Assembly (NCBI GenBank): GCA_023333565.1
Contig: JAJKFH010002906.1
Span: forward strand, 2,930,501 to 2,994,500
Direction: 5' to 3'
DNA: 64,000 nucleotides
Origin: Puffinus mauretanicus
Taxonomy: Eukaryota > Chordata > Aves > Procellariiformes > Procellariidae
In this document: in pieces, positions 1 through 12,395 of the stretch
Layout: each line of letters starts with the position of its first letter
How positions within the stretch are numbered: the stretch's first letter is position 1
Made by a program: the position numbers and the translations under genes
The notes under the pieces: model-generated
Databases searched by the model: none
What the model was told of the DNA's origin: nothing
What the model saw: only the letters and a program-made list of their open reading frames with translations

Positions 1-183
1 GTGGTGGGTTGACCCTGGCTGGATACCAGGTGCCCACCAAAGCTGCTCTATTACTCACTGTCCTCAGCTGGAAAGGGGAGAGAAAATACAATGAAAGGCT
101 CATGGGTCGAGGTAAGGACAAGGAGATCACTCACCAGTTACCATCAAGGGCAAAACAGACTCAACTTGGGGAAATCAGTTTAA

Positions 184-189
184 TTTATT
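184..189 (-). promoter_or_regulatory. Polyadenylation signal of family A LTR copy 1
   Basis: AATAAA on the minus strand, about 180 bp before the LTR's 3' end. It is conserved in copy 2 at 31658-31663, which supports the minus-strand orientation of the family. Confidence 0.6.
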
Positions 190-413
190 ACCAATAAAAA
201 ACAGAGTAGGGTAATGAGAAATAAAAACCAAATACTAAAAACACCTCCCCACCACCCCTCCCTTCTTCTCAGGATCAACTTCACTCCCAAATTCTCTACC
301 TCCTCCCCGCCAGCGGCACAGGGGGACGGGGAATGGGGGTTGTGGTCAGTTCATCACATGTTGTCTCTGCTGCTTCTTCCTCCTCGTGGGGAGGACTCCT
401 CACACTCTTTCCC

Positions 414-680
414 TGCTCCAGCGTGGGATCCCTCCCACGGGAGACAGTTCTCCACGAACTTCTCCAACGTGAGTGCTTCCCACGGGCTGCAGTTCTTCAT
501 GAACTGCTCCAGCGTGAGTCCTTTCCACGGGGTCACAAGTCCTGTCAGCAAACCTGCTCCAGCGTGGGCTCCTCTCTCCACGGGTCCTCAGGTCCTGCCA
601 GGAGCCTGCTCCAGTACGGGCTTCCCAAGGGGTCACAGCCTCCTTCGGGCATCCACCTGCTCGTGGGGTCCTCCACGGGC
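414..680 (-). repeat. Internal tandem array (about 43-52 bp units) in LTR copy 1
   Basis: The decamer TGCTCCAGCG and close variants recur on the + strand at 414, 505, 555, 607 and 658, with a degenerate unit near 461. Unit spacing is about 43-52 bp. On the minus strand most units keep a reading frame, giving repeats built on PWEG, TLEQF and KNC-like residues, but no start context or domain suggests a protein. Copy 2 holds one more unit. Confidence 0.75.
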
Positions 681-899
681 TGCAGGCAGATATCTGCTCC
701 ACCATTAACCTCCATGGGCTGCAGGGGGACAGCCTGCCTCACCGTGAACTTCACCAGGGACTGCAGGGGAATCCCTGCTCTGGTGCCTGGAGCACCTCCT
801 CCCCTCCTTCTTCACTGACCTGGGTGTCTGCAGAGTTGTTTCTCTCACATATTCTCACTCCTCTCTTTGGCTGTAGTTGCACAGTTTTCCCCCTCCCTT

Positions 900-907
900 C
901 TTAAATA
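900..907 (-). promoter_or_regulatory. TATA-like box of family A LTR copy 1
   Basis: On the minus strand this reads TATTTAAG, between an upstream GC-rich U3-like part and a purine-rich leader. Copy 2 has the same octamer at 32419-32426. The position fits an LTR core promoter. Whether it is still active cannot be judged from sequence. Confidence 0.55.
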
Positions 908-1100
908 TGTGATCCCAGAGGCTCTACCACCGTCGCTGATGGGCTCAGCCTTGGCCAGCGGCAGGTCCGACTTGGAGCTGGCTGGCATCGGCTCTATCGG
1001 ACACAGGGGAAGCTTCTAGTAGCTTCTCACAGAAGCCACCCCTGTAGCCCCCCCCGCTACCAAAACCTTGCCACACAAACCCAATACACACTGAAGGCAC

Positions 1101-1118
1101 AAAAAAAAAAAAAAAAAA
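1101..1118 (+). repeat. Poly(A) run, 18 bases
   Basis: An uninterrupted A18 lies 12 bp beyond the end of the first LTR, followed by a purine-rich stretch. No retroposed body is recognisable upstream, because the neighbouring sequence is the LTR, so I treat it as a simple repeat. Confidence 0.8.
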
Positions 1119-1784
1119 GAAAAGAAGCAATGCAATAAGACATTCAACTAGCAAGGAACATGGAAGACAGCAAGAAATTGGTTTGTAAGAATACTGGAGT
1201 TAACACAAAGATTAAGAAAGTATTGTTCTGATATTCAACGGAGAAGGAAGAAGACAGTTTCAGGAAAAGCTCTTTAATAACTTTCTTGTATGCCCTCACT
1301 AAAAAGAGAAACTGATCAAATGGCTGTCACAGTTCATAGGTGCAGGTAAGGGACAAGACTTTGTTTTTGAACAGGGAAACATAGGCGAGGGAGCTTTAAA
1401 GGCATAAAGAAGTTAAAAAATTTCAAATCATCTGGGTCTCAGGAGTTTCATTCCTGTTCATTCAGTGACCATTCTTGAGCACTCCTAAGTGTTCAAAAGG
1501 TGAGAAAAGGCTAGGGAACAGTGATCATGGTGCCTAACAAAAGAGAGAGAAGCCGTAGAGCAGTACCTTTTAATGTCATTTACCCTGGCATCCACATGGC
1601 ATTTCATACTATGCCCCCTAACTTTCTTGCACGAAAACATGCACTACAGAAAAACAGTCCCAAATGGTTATGAAGCTGGTTAGAAGAATGTATTCTGCTT
1701 AGGCAGAAATAATCTGTTGTGCAAATAGAAAAAAAGAAGCAACTTTAAGTAGCTACATTGAAAAAAGTAGTGAGGATTTTTGTA
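1119..1784. other. Unique AT-rich DNA, nothing recognised
   Basis: Between the first LTR and the first CR1 there is no repeat, gene or clear motif that I can identify. Confidence 0.5.
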
Positions 1785-2430
1785 GAACCGAAGCAAGCAC
1801 AAGTGAACTAAAGCACACTGTCTCAAAAAATGTAATCATCATGCTGGGTCCTACTTGTACAGCATGGCAGACCCTTAAAGTAATCAAGTCTTTTTATTCA
1901 GCCCTGGTAAAACATCCCTGGACAGCTGTGTCCAGTCTTCCAGCACTGCATTTCAATAATAAATCCAGGCACAAATCCTGAGAGAGCAAGTAGAATAATC
2001 AGAGATCTAGAAAATGTGACCTAGAAGGAAAGACTGAAAGAGTTGGGGTTGTTTACCTAAAGAAAAATGAGGAAGGGTACAAAATAAGGTGGGGAAAGGG
2101 ATCACAAAGAGAAGGGGAATACTCTGTTCTTGATGCATTTGGTGGTCAGGATGAAAGTCACAGACAAACTGAAGTGACAGTGATTCAGACAGAAAATAAA
2201 GAAAACTTTCTAGCCATATGGAGAAGGGCAGTGATTCCACTGTAGATCCTGCTTGCCTCATTGGCAGAGGATGTGCAGTCCCCACATTGCACGTCCTTCA
2301 ACTCCTTAGTCAAGTATCTATCAGGATTTCCATAATTAGAGCTGAACCTGCCTTATGGCAGGGTGATGGATTAAGTAAGCAATCACTTAAGATCCCTTCT
2401 TGCCTTCTAATGTTTTGTCCATCTGAGAAA
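1785..2430 (+). mobile_element. Old CR1 LINE fragment, 3' part
   Basis: CR1 is the main non-LTR retrotransposon of birds. The segment follows the CR1 end-of-ORF2 and 3' UTR order. It begins with an 'ATGCTGGG' type stretch (about 1840), then a 'TTTATTCAGCCCTGGT' stretch (1892 onward) and a 'GTGTCCAG' stretch, then the 'GAAAGACTGAAAGAGTTGGG' block (2029-2048). Near the end is the 'CTGCCTTATGGCAGGGTGATGGA' block (2348-2370, quoted only in part by position), typical of a CR1 tail. It is heavily diverged and full of stops, and the ATTCTATG tail is no longer readable. It resembles older CR1 groups rather than the young avian ones. The exact subfamily is not assigned. Confidence 0.75.
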
Positions 2431-4289
2431 ACAGGACTGTTATCCTCCTCCTTCGTGATACAGTAGTCAGCGTAATCCTCTGCCACCTAAGCCGATCTGC
2501 CAGCGCTAACACCGAGATGTGTGGCCCACAGGCTGTTCTTTCTCTGCAACCAAACCACGATATTTGACGGCTCTGCGCTGAGCAGATGTAATGCTAATGC
2601 AGAGCCCGGCCCATGGCGTGTGAATACTGGGAGGGAAATGGGAACAGGGAGGTCTATTTCTGTCAGAAGAGGCAGCGCATGCTCCTGCACCCCAGCTATG
2701 GCAAAGGCTTTCACTGAATTCTGTTCAAATACCTGAAGGCGAGGGTGGAGATTTCCATTTCCGTACCTAATTTTTGCCTGCTAGTATTCCCTTCCTTTTC
2801 TTTCCCAAGCTCAGTATGAGCAGAAGGCTGCAAGAAAAAGGGTTTGTGTGAAGAGGCAAAGGATAAGACAGCAATAGAGCTCTGAACACCACCTAATCCT
2901 GCTCAAACAAATCTGTTATTTTGGATATTTAAAGAAAAAAGCCTGTCTACTTGACAAACCAGAGTGGTTCCAAAGAAACAATTACAACCTGTCCTATCAG
3001 GTCAGCCTGAAAAGAGTTTCCATACAGCCAATGATTCTATAAATTACATTTACAGTCACTTCATTTCCCAGCCTGAAGCAGTGCAGACCAGGGCAAAATG
3101 AACAGTGACAAAAATGTGCAGGTTTTACACAGTGGGATTGTAAAGAATAATATGGAGATGGGAATGAACTTGATCGAATCGCAATGAAAGATTAATTGTG
3201 TGACGTGTGAGTAATTGGTTAATGGGACTGGGTCAGCACCTGGTGTCTGATAGTTTGAAAAGAGGATGAGAATGCAACTTCAGCTATTTGAAAAAGGTTT
3301 TGCAGGCCAGCTCTGTAACTTGCAGAGTCTGGGAAATGAAATAAATCTAAATGTAAATTACAGAGTTGTCTGATAGGCAGAGATATTTTTTGCTTTGAGA
3401 CTGATATTCGTATTGTCAGTGTTTGAGGTACAGAGAGGCCAGAATGGACATCTAGAAAGGAAAAAAGTGGCCTGGGCAAATGAACCTGAATGAAACATGA
3501 TGCATTAACCTGGAAGTAATTAAAAAGAAAGAGCAGGGGGTAGCCTTGTTAGCGACTACTCAGTGTATAACAGAGAGCCATTATGATAATACGGGACTGT
3601 AAAAAATGAGGCCTTGTCTGCTCTGCAAGGACGTTAAAGAATGAGTGACACTTTTCTCATGAAAAGAAGGATTGCCCCATTGTCCTTCACCAACATTTTC
3701 TCTGCCTTGTCAACAACCTGCCTGGCTATTGCCCTTCACTGCAGAGTTGGCTGCATTTCAGTTGTGCTATACTTGTATGCTTTGGAAAGGTAATGTATAA
3801 ACTCACAGCAACTCTAAGAAAATTGTAACGTAAAGATTATTCCATTTGATATTTAATAGCCAACTTTCCAAGATTACTCAGGAAGGTTTTGTTTTTTTTT
3901 TTTTACTACAGTATGGTAAGTCCACATCGTATCTGTAGGAAATAAAAAAATTCCAGGTGATCAAAAACAATTTTCTTTAAGCATTAAAGATCACACTCAT
4001 CGTGACTTTTGGTGCTTCCTGAGAAAAGGTTGGGGCTGAAGACTTCCATCTCAACGTCTTGCAGAGATGGGATTTTAGATCTGGACTCCCACATTTGCCT
4101 ACAGTGATAAGAAGTAACACCTTAGTTCTAGTACTACAGGCAAGAACCTACCACTTCATTTGATCACACTGATATTAAGGAGCAGCAAGTCATGCAGGGA
4201 TAAAATCAGAAAAAGTTGTTTCCGAAAGGGTTTACAAGTAGCAAAGGACATAAAGGGAAACTAGAAAAGGTTTTACAAATAAAATAGAA
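2431..4289. other. Unique DNA, with a locally GC-richer patch
   Basis: No gene is recognised. Bases 2462-2735 are richer in GC and CpG than their surroundings and are open on both strands for 70-75 codons. I see no splice-flanked exon or domain there. A T-run lies at 3891-3904. Confidence 0.4.
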
Positions 4290-4790
4290 GTGTGAAAAAC
4301 ACAAAGGAAAGTATAGGATGATTGTTCAAATCAGAGGAGAGCAATAACTAACGGTACAGAGATGTCTGAAAAAATTAATCTCTTTTTTGTATCAGTCTTC
4401 ATAAAAATGATTATGTGTGATCAGCTACTTAGAGCAATGGTTTTACAAGGAGATAAAAACATAAGCTAGGAGAGGGTTAGAATAAAGAAATAATGCTTAA
4501 ATAGTTTAGATGAGTTCTTGTCAGTATTCCTCAAAGAAATACCTCCTAAGGTACTGAAGAAGTGAGTCAAAGCAGACTCTGAACTATAAGTTCTGGAGTC
4601 TTCATGGTCTTCAAGAACTTGTGGATACAAGGAAGGTCCAAGTGATCAAGAGGAAGGTAAATATACCCCTGTCTGATTAAACAAAGAGAACCTGGGGAAC
4701 CAAGATCAACTAGCTTAATTTTTATACACGGTGACACACGAGAACAAATTCCTACATAACAACTTACAAGCACTGAAAGTAGCATTCCAG
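4290..4790 (+). mobile_element. Ancient CR1 LINE fragment, internal reverse-transcriptase region
   Basis: The order of blocks matches the part of CR1 ORF2 upstream of and entering the reverse transcriptase. A 'TTTTTTGTATCAGTCTTCAT' block (4384-4403) is followed by a 'GATCAAGAGGAAGGTAAATAT' block (about 4642-4664). Next comes 'AACCTGGGGAACC' (4689-4701) and 'AACTAGCTTAATTTTTATAC' (4707-4726). This corresponds to the DW(K)xANVTPVFKKG..EDPGNYRPISL stretch known in the family. Frames are broken by stops and indels. Both ends are indistinct. It is probably related to the CR1 lineages shared with turtles and crocodilians. Confidence 0.65.
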
Positions 4791-5814
4791 GTCTGAGGTG
4801 ACCTGGCAGGCTGGATGATGGGGAAGAGGACAACTAACTAATGTGGCCCCTGTAGGAGCAGATGCCCACCACGGACCAGCTCCAGGCCACTTACAACAAC
4901 CTCCTGGACCACGAGCAGTTTGACAGACACGGCCGAAGGGGTGAGGCTGGGATGGACAGCTGACAGAGCTGTGAAGAATAAACTGTGGCAGACCTATCTC
5001 ATTTCTCTGGTGCGATCTGGTGGATCAGAAGGGGTAGCCAGATCCTTTGAGACACTGACTTTAATAGGGCTTCTGATATTAATCCATATGACTTTTTTTT
5101 TTACCAACCCCCAGGTAATTTTATCTAAATGAAATTGCCATGCGGTAGCTACATAGCTGTTCAAAAATGCCTCACCCAGTGAGTAGCTGTAAGTAATTCA
5201 CTGAGAAAATGGGGAGAACATTTTGCACCAGATCTTGAGAAATCCATTGTGGATCCAGTTCTATGCCAGGTTTACTTTGAACCGGTTGGATTACAGAAGA
5301 GATTACATTTGGAAAATGTACAGATGGTACCTGGCCATGAGGCCTTGCAAGCATTTCGGATAATAAGATTAAAGTCTTAAATTACTCTGTAAACTGGAGG
5401 CATGGTATGAAATAAGCATGATGCTATTCCATAAACAACAAAGGGTAATACTTAAAAGGATTAATATGACAATAAAAATGTGGTCAGCTTGATTAATCCA
5501 GTAGCGTACTGTCAAGCAATCCTAATTTGAGACAACAAATTACCATTGTAATTTGCCTTTTTTTGCATTTTGGGATGTATTCACAGTAACCTTTATGTAA
5601 CCATAAACAAACTATTGTACCCTATGTGACGGCACTCCGCCTAGATCGCCATGTCCAGCTTCATGCAGCACGCTTCAGCAGAGAGTTGGACAGGATGCAG
5701 AATAGTCAGTGGAAAACTGACAGCTGAAACAACAGAGACAACACTTTTGGAAACATAAGATCTGTGAGGAATGGTTAAAGGACTCTCTGTCCAAGAGAAT
5801 AGATTGAGGGCAAA

Positions 5815-5926
5815 TAACATATATATATTTATATATTTTTATATATATTTTCACACGCATACATACTTGTTATGTATGTATATACTTTATGCTTTCTTAT
5901 ACATACACACATGCACACACACACAA
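5815..5926. repeat. AT-rich and CA-rich compound microsatellite
   Basis: An imperfect (AT)n tract (5818-5850) passes through ACATAC-type repeats into an imperfect (CA)n tract (5904-5926). Confidence 0.8.
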
Positions 5927-8900
5927 AGGGAGAAATGCCAGTCATTGTCCAAATTCACTAAAAGGAAAGACAGGGTACAATCCACTCAGTTCACGGCACA
6001 GAAAAAGTTTGGATTTGAGTACCACCAAATTATTAGGTTATGACAGAAGTGGTGGAGTTCCCACTGTGCCCCACGCCAGAGCAGGTGAGGGAACAGCCTG
6101 CCTTTAGAGACAAGTCAGAAGAGAATATATCTGTTCCTGTGGTACCTTTTTAAGAATAAAAACCTGAGAATATGCTGCAGGGCACTGACACAACCAAACA
6201 TACGTACCACAAACACTTGGGCAACGCACCATGCACAGAATGCTGTAAATCTAAGAGATTTTAAAGACAGGTATGACTCTCCTGAGCAGAGAAGCAGCTA
6301 ATGCTGAAACATAGCGGTCTTCTGCTAAAAAGAGGGGAAACAGGAGGCAGTCCGCATCCCAGGCCAGTAGTGCAACAAGGGACATATCCCGTTGTTAAGC
6401 TGAATTTTACTTCACTGTAATCTTTTTTCCTTCAGCCTTTGTATCTATTCCTTTGACATATGAAGCCTGGATAATTACACTTGTAATTTGTTTCATTAAA
6501 AAGACAGCCTAGTTTCATGGGACGAGCTGAGTGTCACAGGACAAACCAGGGTGGAGCTGATAAACTGGGATGCACTACCTCTGTGGAAATGACAGATCAG
6601 TCTAAGGCAGTTTGCGGAGATCCAAGTGCTGAACAGGTTCGGAGGCTGGTGCATACACGTTGCCGGGAGCCAGCACAGGATGCTTGTTGTCACCCCTGGA
6701 GATGAAAAATATCAGACAATGAGTGGGCAACAGCTACACCTTCACCCCCAGGCATGACACCTGTCATCAAGGATTTTCAAGGAAAAGGTTAGACAAACAT
6801 CAGTGCAAGGCAGTCTAGGTATGGTGGACCCTTCCTCAGAGCAGGAGGATGAACACACTTCTTGACTTATATTTATCTCACTAATTTACCATGTGGCACT
6901 CCACAGGACTGACAAAAACACCTCCAGGAGCTTGTGCCAGCCCAATCCCTCCAACAGTCCCCAGCTTCCTCTGTGGTCCTGCCTGGCCGATTTATTACAT
7001 TTTGTACCCTGAGAGGGTCCTTGTTAAATGAAGGAGCTTACGCCCAATTAACAATATACACATTTTTATACCAAAGTGCCATCCACTCCACCACACTAGG
7101 GAAGCGATATCCTTTTTCCCAGCTGGTCTAAATTGGTCTTCAGGTTGTTTTTACCCTGAGGACAAAAATAATTGGTCTTGTGGCTAGATCTCCTCCTGGA
7201 TATACACTCTACGTTTTATAGCCTGTGAGATCCATAACTGTGCTTGAACGAATGGATAAGCTGGCACTGACTGTTTCCAGACCGTGGGTGCAAACAGGAT
7301 CCCAGTTCAATTCTCATTCTTGCAACAGATCTCTGCCTTTTCCCTTGTAATAGCAAGATAGATATGTTTTTATTTTGCCTTTTTTTATTACAGAGGGGAG
7401 AGCATGTACCACCAGGTCTTCTAACATATACATAAAGAGTGGAGGGTGCCTATTTACTAAAGTTTTCAGTCCTGCTCTGCACTGTTACAGTGCATCTTCA
7501 CAGATTGTAGCAGCTCACATCCGCTGTGGAGATCGTTCAGCTCCACTGGTACATGGTAATGCCTCACTGCCATCTTCTCTGAGCAACGCAACACGTGCAC
7601 TTCATTTTCCTGAGAACCTTCTGATTTATTCCTCTTCCAATCTGGCTCCAGAAAATGTTCAAAAGATATTTTTGTTTTGTTTTTTTTTTTTCCCTCCCCC
7701 CAAAGTGTCCAGTTTTTAGGCATTTTGGCCATTAATTTTTGTTTCAAAATCTGTGGTGGATGATCTCCTCAGAAGCATGAATACTTGTCAGCCAATCTTC
7801 CCATTTTGTCTGTTTGCATCAGTTTGATGTGCTGTGAACAGACATTGTAAAGCTTAAGTCTTCCAGCGCTGCCTCCGTTCCAGTGTTGCTACCAAAGCAG
7901 AACTGCACAGATTACATTCCCCTCTAGCAGCTACTGTGCAAGGATACTCTTGTTTCTGAATAGCACAGACGAATCTATTTTACAATATTTCCTTTATGCC
8001 AATGATTTTCATACTGCTTTACCCCGTCGACCACCGTATCACTGGTGACGTCTGTTCAGCACAGCACAATATACCTCAAAGTGGAGCTGGGGCGTCTGCA
8101 GTGATAGCTTACATGCTGGAGGAGGATCCCACATTTCATTTCACAGAAGAAATGATCTCGCTGAAATTCTCTGAATGCTGCAGCCAGCATAATGCAGAAA
8201 CTATCACAAGCTAGGCTATTACATTTTCTGTATTTTCTGAGTCTCGCTGGATGTTCCTCTGCTGCCACTGCTAGCGCAGCCCCGCCTCTCCTTCCCATTA
8301 GTCCCCACAGCATCCTCCAGCCCATCAGCTCTGTTGCCTGCTGTGGGGTGTCAGCCAGGGAAAGTAAAGGACAAGGACAGGGAGAGAGAGAGACAGAGTG
8401 CTGTCACCTGCTGCTCAGTCCACAGCAACGACAGGAAAAAGTGGAGTAAAGGGATGGGAGAAAGAAGAGGTGATGGGGTGAGAAACTGCGTCTGTGAGTC
8501 CAGTGCAGACCAAGTTCCCATACCCTCCTTGGTCAGGATTCAGTGTCAGCAGCCCTCTCTGCAGGCAGGGGAGGAGGGCAGGACAGGAGTACAAAGCTTC
8601 TGCACAGAGGTCTCACTTCCAAGGAGGTGGTGAGGCCTTCAGACTCTAACCTCAACTCAACATGAAGAAATGTTATTTCCCCCAGAGGTTTAGTCACTAG
8701 CAGGACGTTCTCAGCACCTCTTGTAGCTGGACTCTGTGCGGTCAGGTTTGCAAAAGGCATTAGATCTGCTGGTGGACATGAAAAGGCAATCCAGAGTTAA
8801 TTCAGGGCACTCCACTAGACAGGGAGATTTTGGGGTCTGCTCCATGTTTCATTTTATCTAGCTGTGGTCTAACATAAGTGTAACATATAAACCCCTGAGC

Positions 8901-8953
8901 TGATTTTTAACACTGCAGCTAGGTACCCTAGGCACAAGGCTTCCCCATGTTTT

Positions 8954-8986
8954 GGGGGTTTTTTGGTTTTGGTTTTGGTTTTGGGG
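8954..8986 (+). repeat. TTTTGG tandem repeat bounded by G-runs
   Basis: The + strand starts with G5, continues with T-runs separated by GG pairs and ends with G4. It resembles a short (TTTTGG)n simple repeat able to form a two-layer G-quadruplex. It is not the vertebrate telomere repeat TTAGGG. Confidence 0.75.
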
Positions 8987-11899
8987 ATTTTTATTGTTAT
9001 TTTTGCGTTTTGTTGCTTTCGTTGGTTGGGTTTTTTTGCCAGCTATCCACAGGAGTCTTGCATGCCTGGCTACACAGTTGCCCACATTCAAAGGAGCAAT
9101 TTTAAGTCTTCTTACCCAAAATGCTCCCATGGTCCTGAAGTCAGAGCATCCCCATAGTTTATCAGAGACTGGTGTTCAAGCTGTTTTAGGCTGAATGAAG
9201 GTTAGAATGAGGTTTACCTGTTTCCTGGGTATGTCCTACTTGTTGATTCCTGAAGGCATAAATTGTGCACTGCCTCCTCGGATGAAGTTATCTGTAGTAT
9301 CAACCATGCCTAACTTTTGGATTTTCTTTTTAGGGGGTGACTTTGTTGAGGTGCTTATCCATCTTCTCCTGAATTCACGATGATAAACAACTGACAACTG
9401 CATACTTCTATTCCCAGAAAAGGTAATTCTGAGAATTTACATCACATAGGGTGGCATTTTATGACTCTGGTCTGTACAGGGCTACACAGTCCTGAAGCAC
9501 TGTTGGTGATTTTTCAGTGCTTCAGCCCTAACTTAAGTAGAGAGTTCACAGTCTGTGTGTGTGAAGACAAGCTTAAATCATGTCCTAAACACACTCCAAA
9601 GGCTGAAAAAAATAGAAATCCACAGAAACACAATCATAATTTTATTTATAAAATAATTTTAAAATACAATTTTATTTTGTTTATTATTTATATGAATACA
9701 ACCACATAGTACAGCTTCAGTACTGTAACTGTGCTAACGCTTTTGTAAACCAGGTTAGCTCCACCTCCTTCACTGACTCTGCTTATGTGGCCAGTGAACT
9801 ACCTCTGGCTTGTGGTAGAACAGCTGGTCTGCACAATCATTGTTTGCCATTTTGTGATTCCTTATCCTGTTCTTAAATCCTTCATTTTTTGTGTATGGAC
9901 CAATCCTTGATGCAGAAGCCTATTAGTAGCAGCACTTTACTCCCTCAAGTGTGATCCACCTCCAAACAGTGGCCTCTGCAGCCATGATCCACCTACCTTA
10001 AAACAGCTGCTCAATGCTGCAAGACAACTCGTGGAGGAGTTTCTATCAATTAAGTTTTAACATCCTTTCAAACCACAGATGATCCATTCACACCTATACC
10101 CTGGAGCACCTCTGGTGTTTGGAAGCAGACAGGAGTCTTGTAAGCAAAACCAGACTTACCATTTTAAGCAGGTCAATGAAGTCTTGGGCAAACAGAGCCT
10201 AGGACCAGGTCTCTATAAACAACGGCAGCTTTGCTGTTCTCCCAAATTCTTAACTGAGATTGAAGTTACCCAATTTTCCAAAGTTATAAGTATTCCCAGC
10301 AGCTTGCCAGGACTCCTAATGTAATCCCAACCTTGCTCTCCAAATCTACATTTGCCACGTTTCAGAGGGACAATTTAATGTACAACAGGTTTTTTCTCCT
10401 ATTCAAAATCTTGTCAACTGTTACAAAATCAAACTTGGGGGCATTTTTGAAGATTCTATTCAAAACCACTGTAGTTTGGAAAGTTCAGATAAAAATGCAA
10501 ATGAATTTTGATTTACTGAAGCTCCATTTTTCATTGCAGAAATGCCACTCTTCCAAAGAGTATTACAGGCAGAACCGAACTCTGCAATATACATATTTCT
10601 TGAAAGAAGAAAAGATGTAGCTTAAGTAAGTCCAAAACTAAGGTCTAAGACTGCAGAATCAAGCGCTCATTTCAATAGTCAACCACAGTTCACAGAAGTA
10701 CAAATGCTCTCCCCTGTGTGAGTCTCATTAGATGCTCAAATTGGAAATTACTATTATTTGGCGCAAAATAAGTCAAGGTAATATTTCAACAAGATTTCAA
10801 CAGGATTGTCATTTAAGATGAATGAATTCCACCTTCCTTGTAAACAAGAAAAGTGAGCACAATGAAGTAACTTGCCATCATTATGAAACAGAGAATGCTA
10901 GCTAGCAGCGTCTGCAGGGATATTCTCAACTATGTATTTTTAAAATTATGCAAAGAGGTATGGGACACTGCAATCAAACCTGCTGGCATTTTCTGTGGCA
11001 CAGAAAGCACTGGACAGAAACAGCACACGGGAGGTAAGTGTTGACAATTGTGGAAAGAAAACGAGGAAAGTAATGACTACTACCTACTCTGGGGAAGCAA
11101 AATAACTGTCTGGACTGAGAGTAAATCTGAGATTTCACCCTCCAAGAGAACCCAGCATACAATGCCATGCTCTGCACAGTGAAGCACACAGACTACTGAT
11201 CTGAATTTGGCAGTAAAGACTAGGCTACAAATGATCTAATTTATCTCAATTCGTATCAGCTTAGCAAATTTGGAAGAGGTTATATGAAAATAGGTAACAA
11301 GGGAGTCACAAAAGCATGTATTTTAAAGTCTTTAAGCAATAATGACTTTTCATAATGCCTGATCTTTTTAATTGATGTCCCTCTGGTAAACAGCAAGGAA
11401 ATAATGAAAAGCAGAATGGGATTTTTGCTTAGGAAAGGTAAGAAATAAAAAAAGCAGGCAACCAGTTTTTGTATTTCCTTAACAAAAGGAAAATCTCTCC
11501 CAATTTCACTGGTGAGGTGAAATACAAAGAGAGATACCTGTGTGCATGTTCACAGCAGAAAACAGCAATCAGTCAATCATCAGACATAAGTGATTATATA
11601 CTTTGATATACAACCATTAAGCATAAAGCTAAAATGCCATAAAATGATTCTGCTGACATCATTTGCAAAAACAAAGCCCCTGTGGCAACACGAATGATTT
11701 GTACAGGAAAAAAATCTCAAAAAGAGAATAGGATTTTTCATGTAAAAGCATTTAAATCACAAGGGATGTAAGAAATAATAAAAAGTGTAAATAATGAATA
11801 GTGTAAAGAAAGATAATTGCTATCTTCTTTCTTCTTTTCTCAGGGTAAGACTAAAATGACATCCAGATACACTGAAAGACAGCAAATCCAAATTTGAAT

Positions 11900-12220
11900 A
11901 AAGAAGAACAGATTGATTAAGTAGGCAAAACAAAAAAGTGTGACCAGCCTGTGGAACGGATTGTCACAGGATGCTCTTGAGATTAATAAACCAGCAAAAT
12001 TAAAGGAAGTCTACACATCCTATTAATAAAATTGTCCAGCTATAATGTCAAGCAGCAAAACCAAACAAAAATAAAAAGGTAGAATTTCAATTTTCAGGGC
12101 TGACCTGTGAGGAGAAAACATATTAGGAGCCATATGATAGCCTATCAGCATGTGGTATCCTACAAGCAATTGGTACTAGCTGCTATGTAATGCAGACTAT
12201 CCTCCAAACAGTCACACAGG
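11900..12220 (+). mobile_element. Ancient CR1-like fragment, 3' region (tentative)
   Basis: The core 'GTGGAACGGATTGTCACAGG' (11951-11970), followed by 'ATGCTCTTGAG', resembles the 'TGTGGAAC.CATTGCCACAGGATGCTGTGGAG' segment of CR1 elements. A later stretch around 12140-12190 resembles the pre-terminal 'GGTACTGGC..CTGT' part of the older CR1 lineages. Divergence is high, so boundaries and assignment are uncertain. Confidence 0.5.
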
Positions 12221-12395
12221 GTCCAAAATCAATCAGTGTCAATACCCTCAGTATGACAATTCCTAAATTAGTATTCTGTGTCTACATTCCGTTACAGTTT
12301 ACAATTTATTGTTCCTGATAGTTGAAAAAACCCGTAATTTTTCTTAAAGATCTGTCAAAGGAAAGGGTGTTTTTTTTAAGTAACAAGGAAACCAA

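Larger units (their letters stand above)
1..1088 (-). mobile_element. Solo LTR, avian endogenous retrovirus, family A (copy 1)
   Basis: This is a retroviral long terminal repeat with no internal gag, pol or env sequence beside it, so it reads as a solo LTR. The element has TG..CA ends: it starts (minus its first T, cut by the window) at base 1 and ends in CCAATACA at 1088. The transcriptional sense is the minus strand. On that strand there is a TATTTAAG promoter box (900-907) and, about 710 bp downstream, an AATAAA signal (184-189) followed by a U5-like segment. The same sequence recurs at 31474-32602 and begins again at 63934. In the first 195 bases copy 1 and copy 2 differ at about 26 positions by hand count, so both are old insertions. 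Reading frames inside it on both strands are by-products of its GC-rich internal repeats. I recognise the LTR as a common neoavian type. Class (ERVL or ERVK) is not decided, because no clean target duplication is visible. Confidence 0.9.
4791..11899. other. Long unique AT-rich stretch without recognised genes
   Basis: No gene or identifiable dispersed repeat was found. Minor contents: a GC-rich patch at about 4855-4950 of unknown origin, an AT/CA-rich microsatellite at 5815-5926, a short GAGAGA tract near 8384-8396 and a TTTTGG repeat at 8954-8986. Short open frames of 60-115 codons show no domains and no conserved context. Confidence 0.45.

Noticed and set aside
214..818. Overlapping open frames of about 160 codons on the + strand
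   Set aside because: They are inside LTR copy 1, antisense to its promoter, and have no domains.
1101..1118. Poly(A) run as the tail of a processed pseudogene
   Set aside because: No retrocopy body precedes it. The upstream sequence is the LTR.
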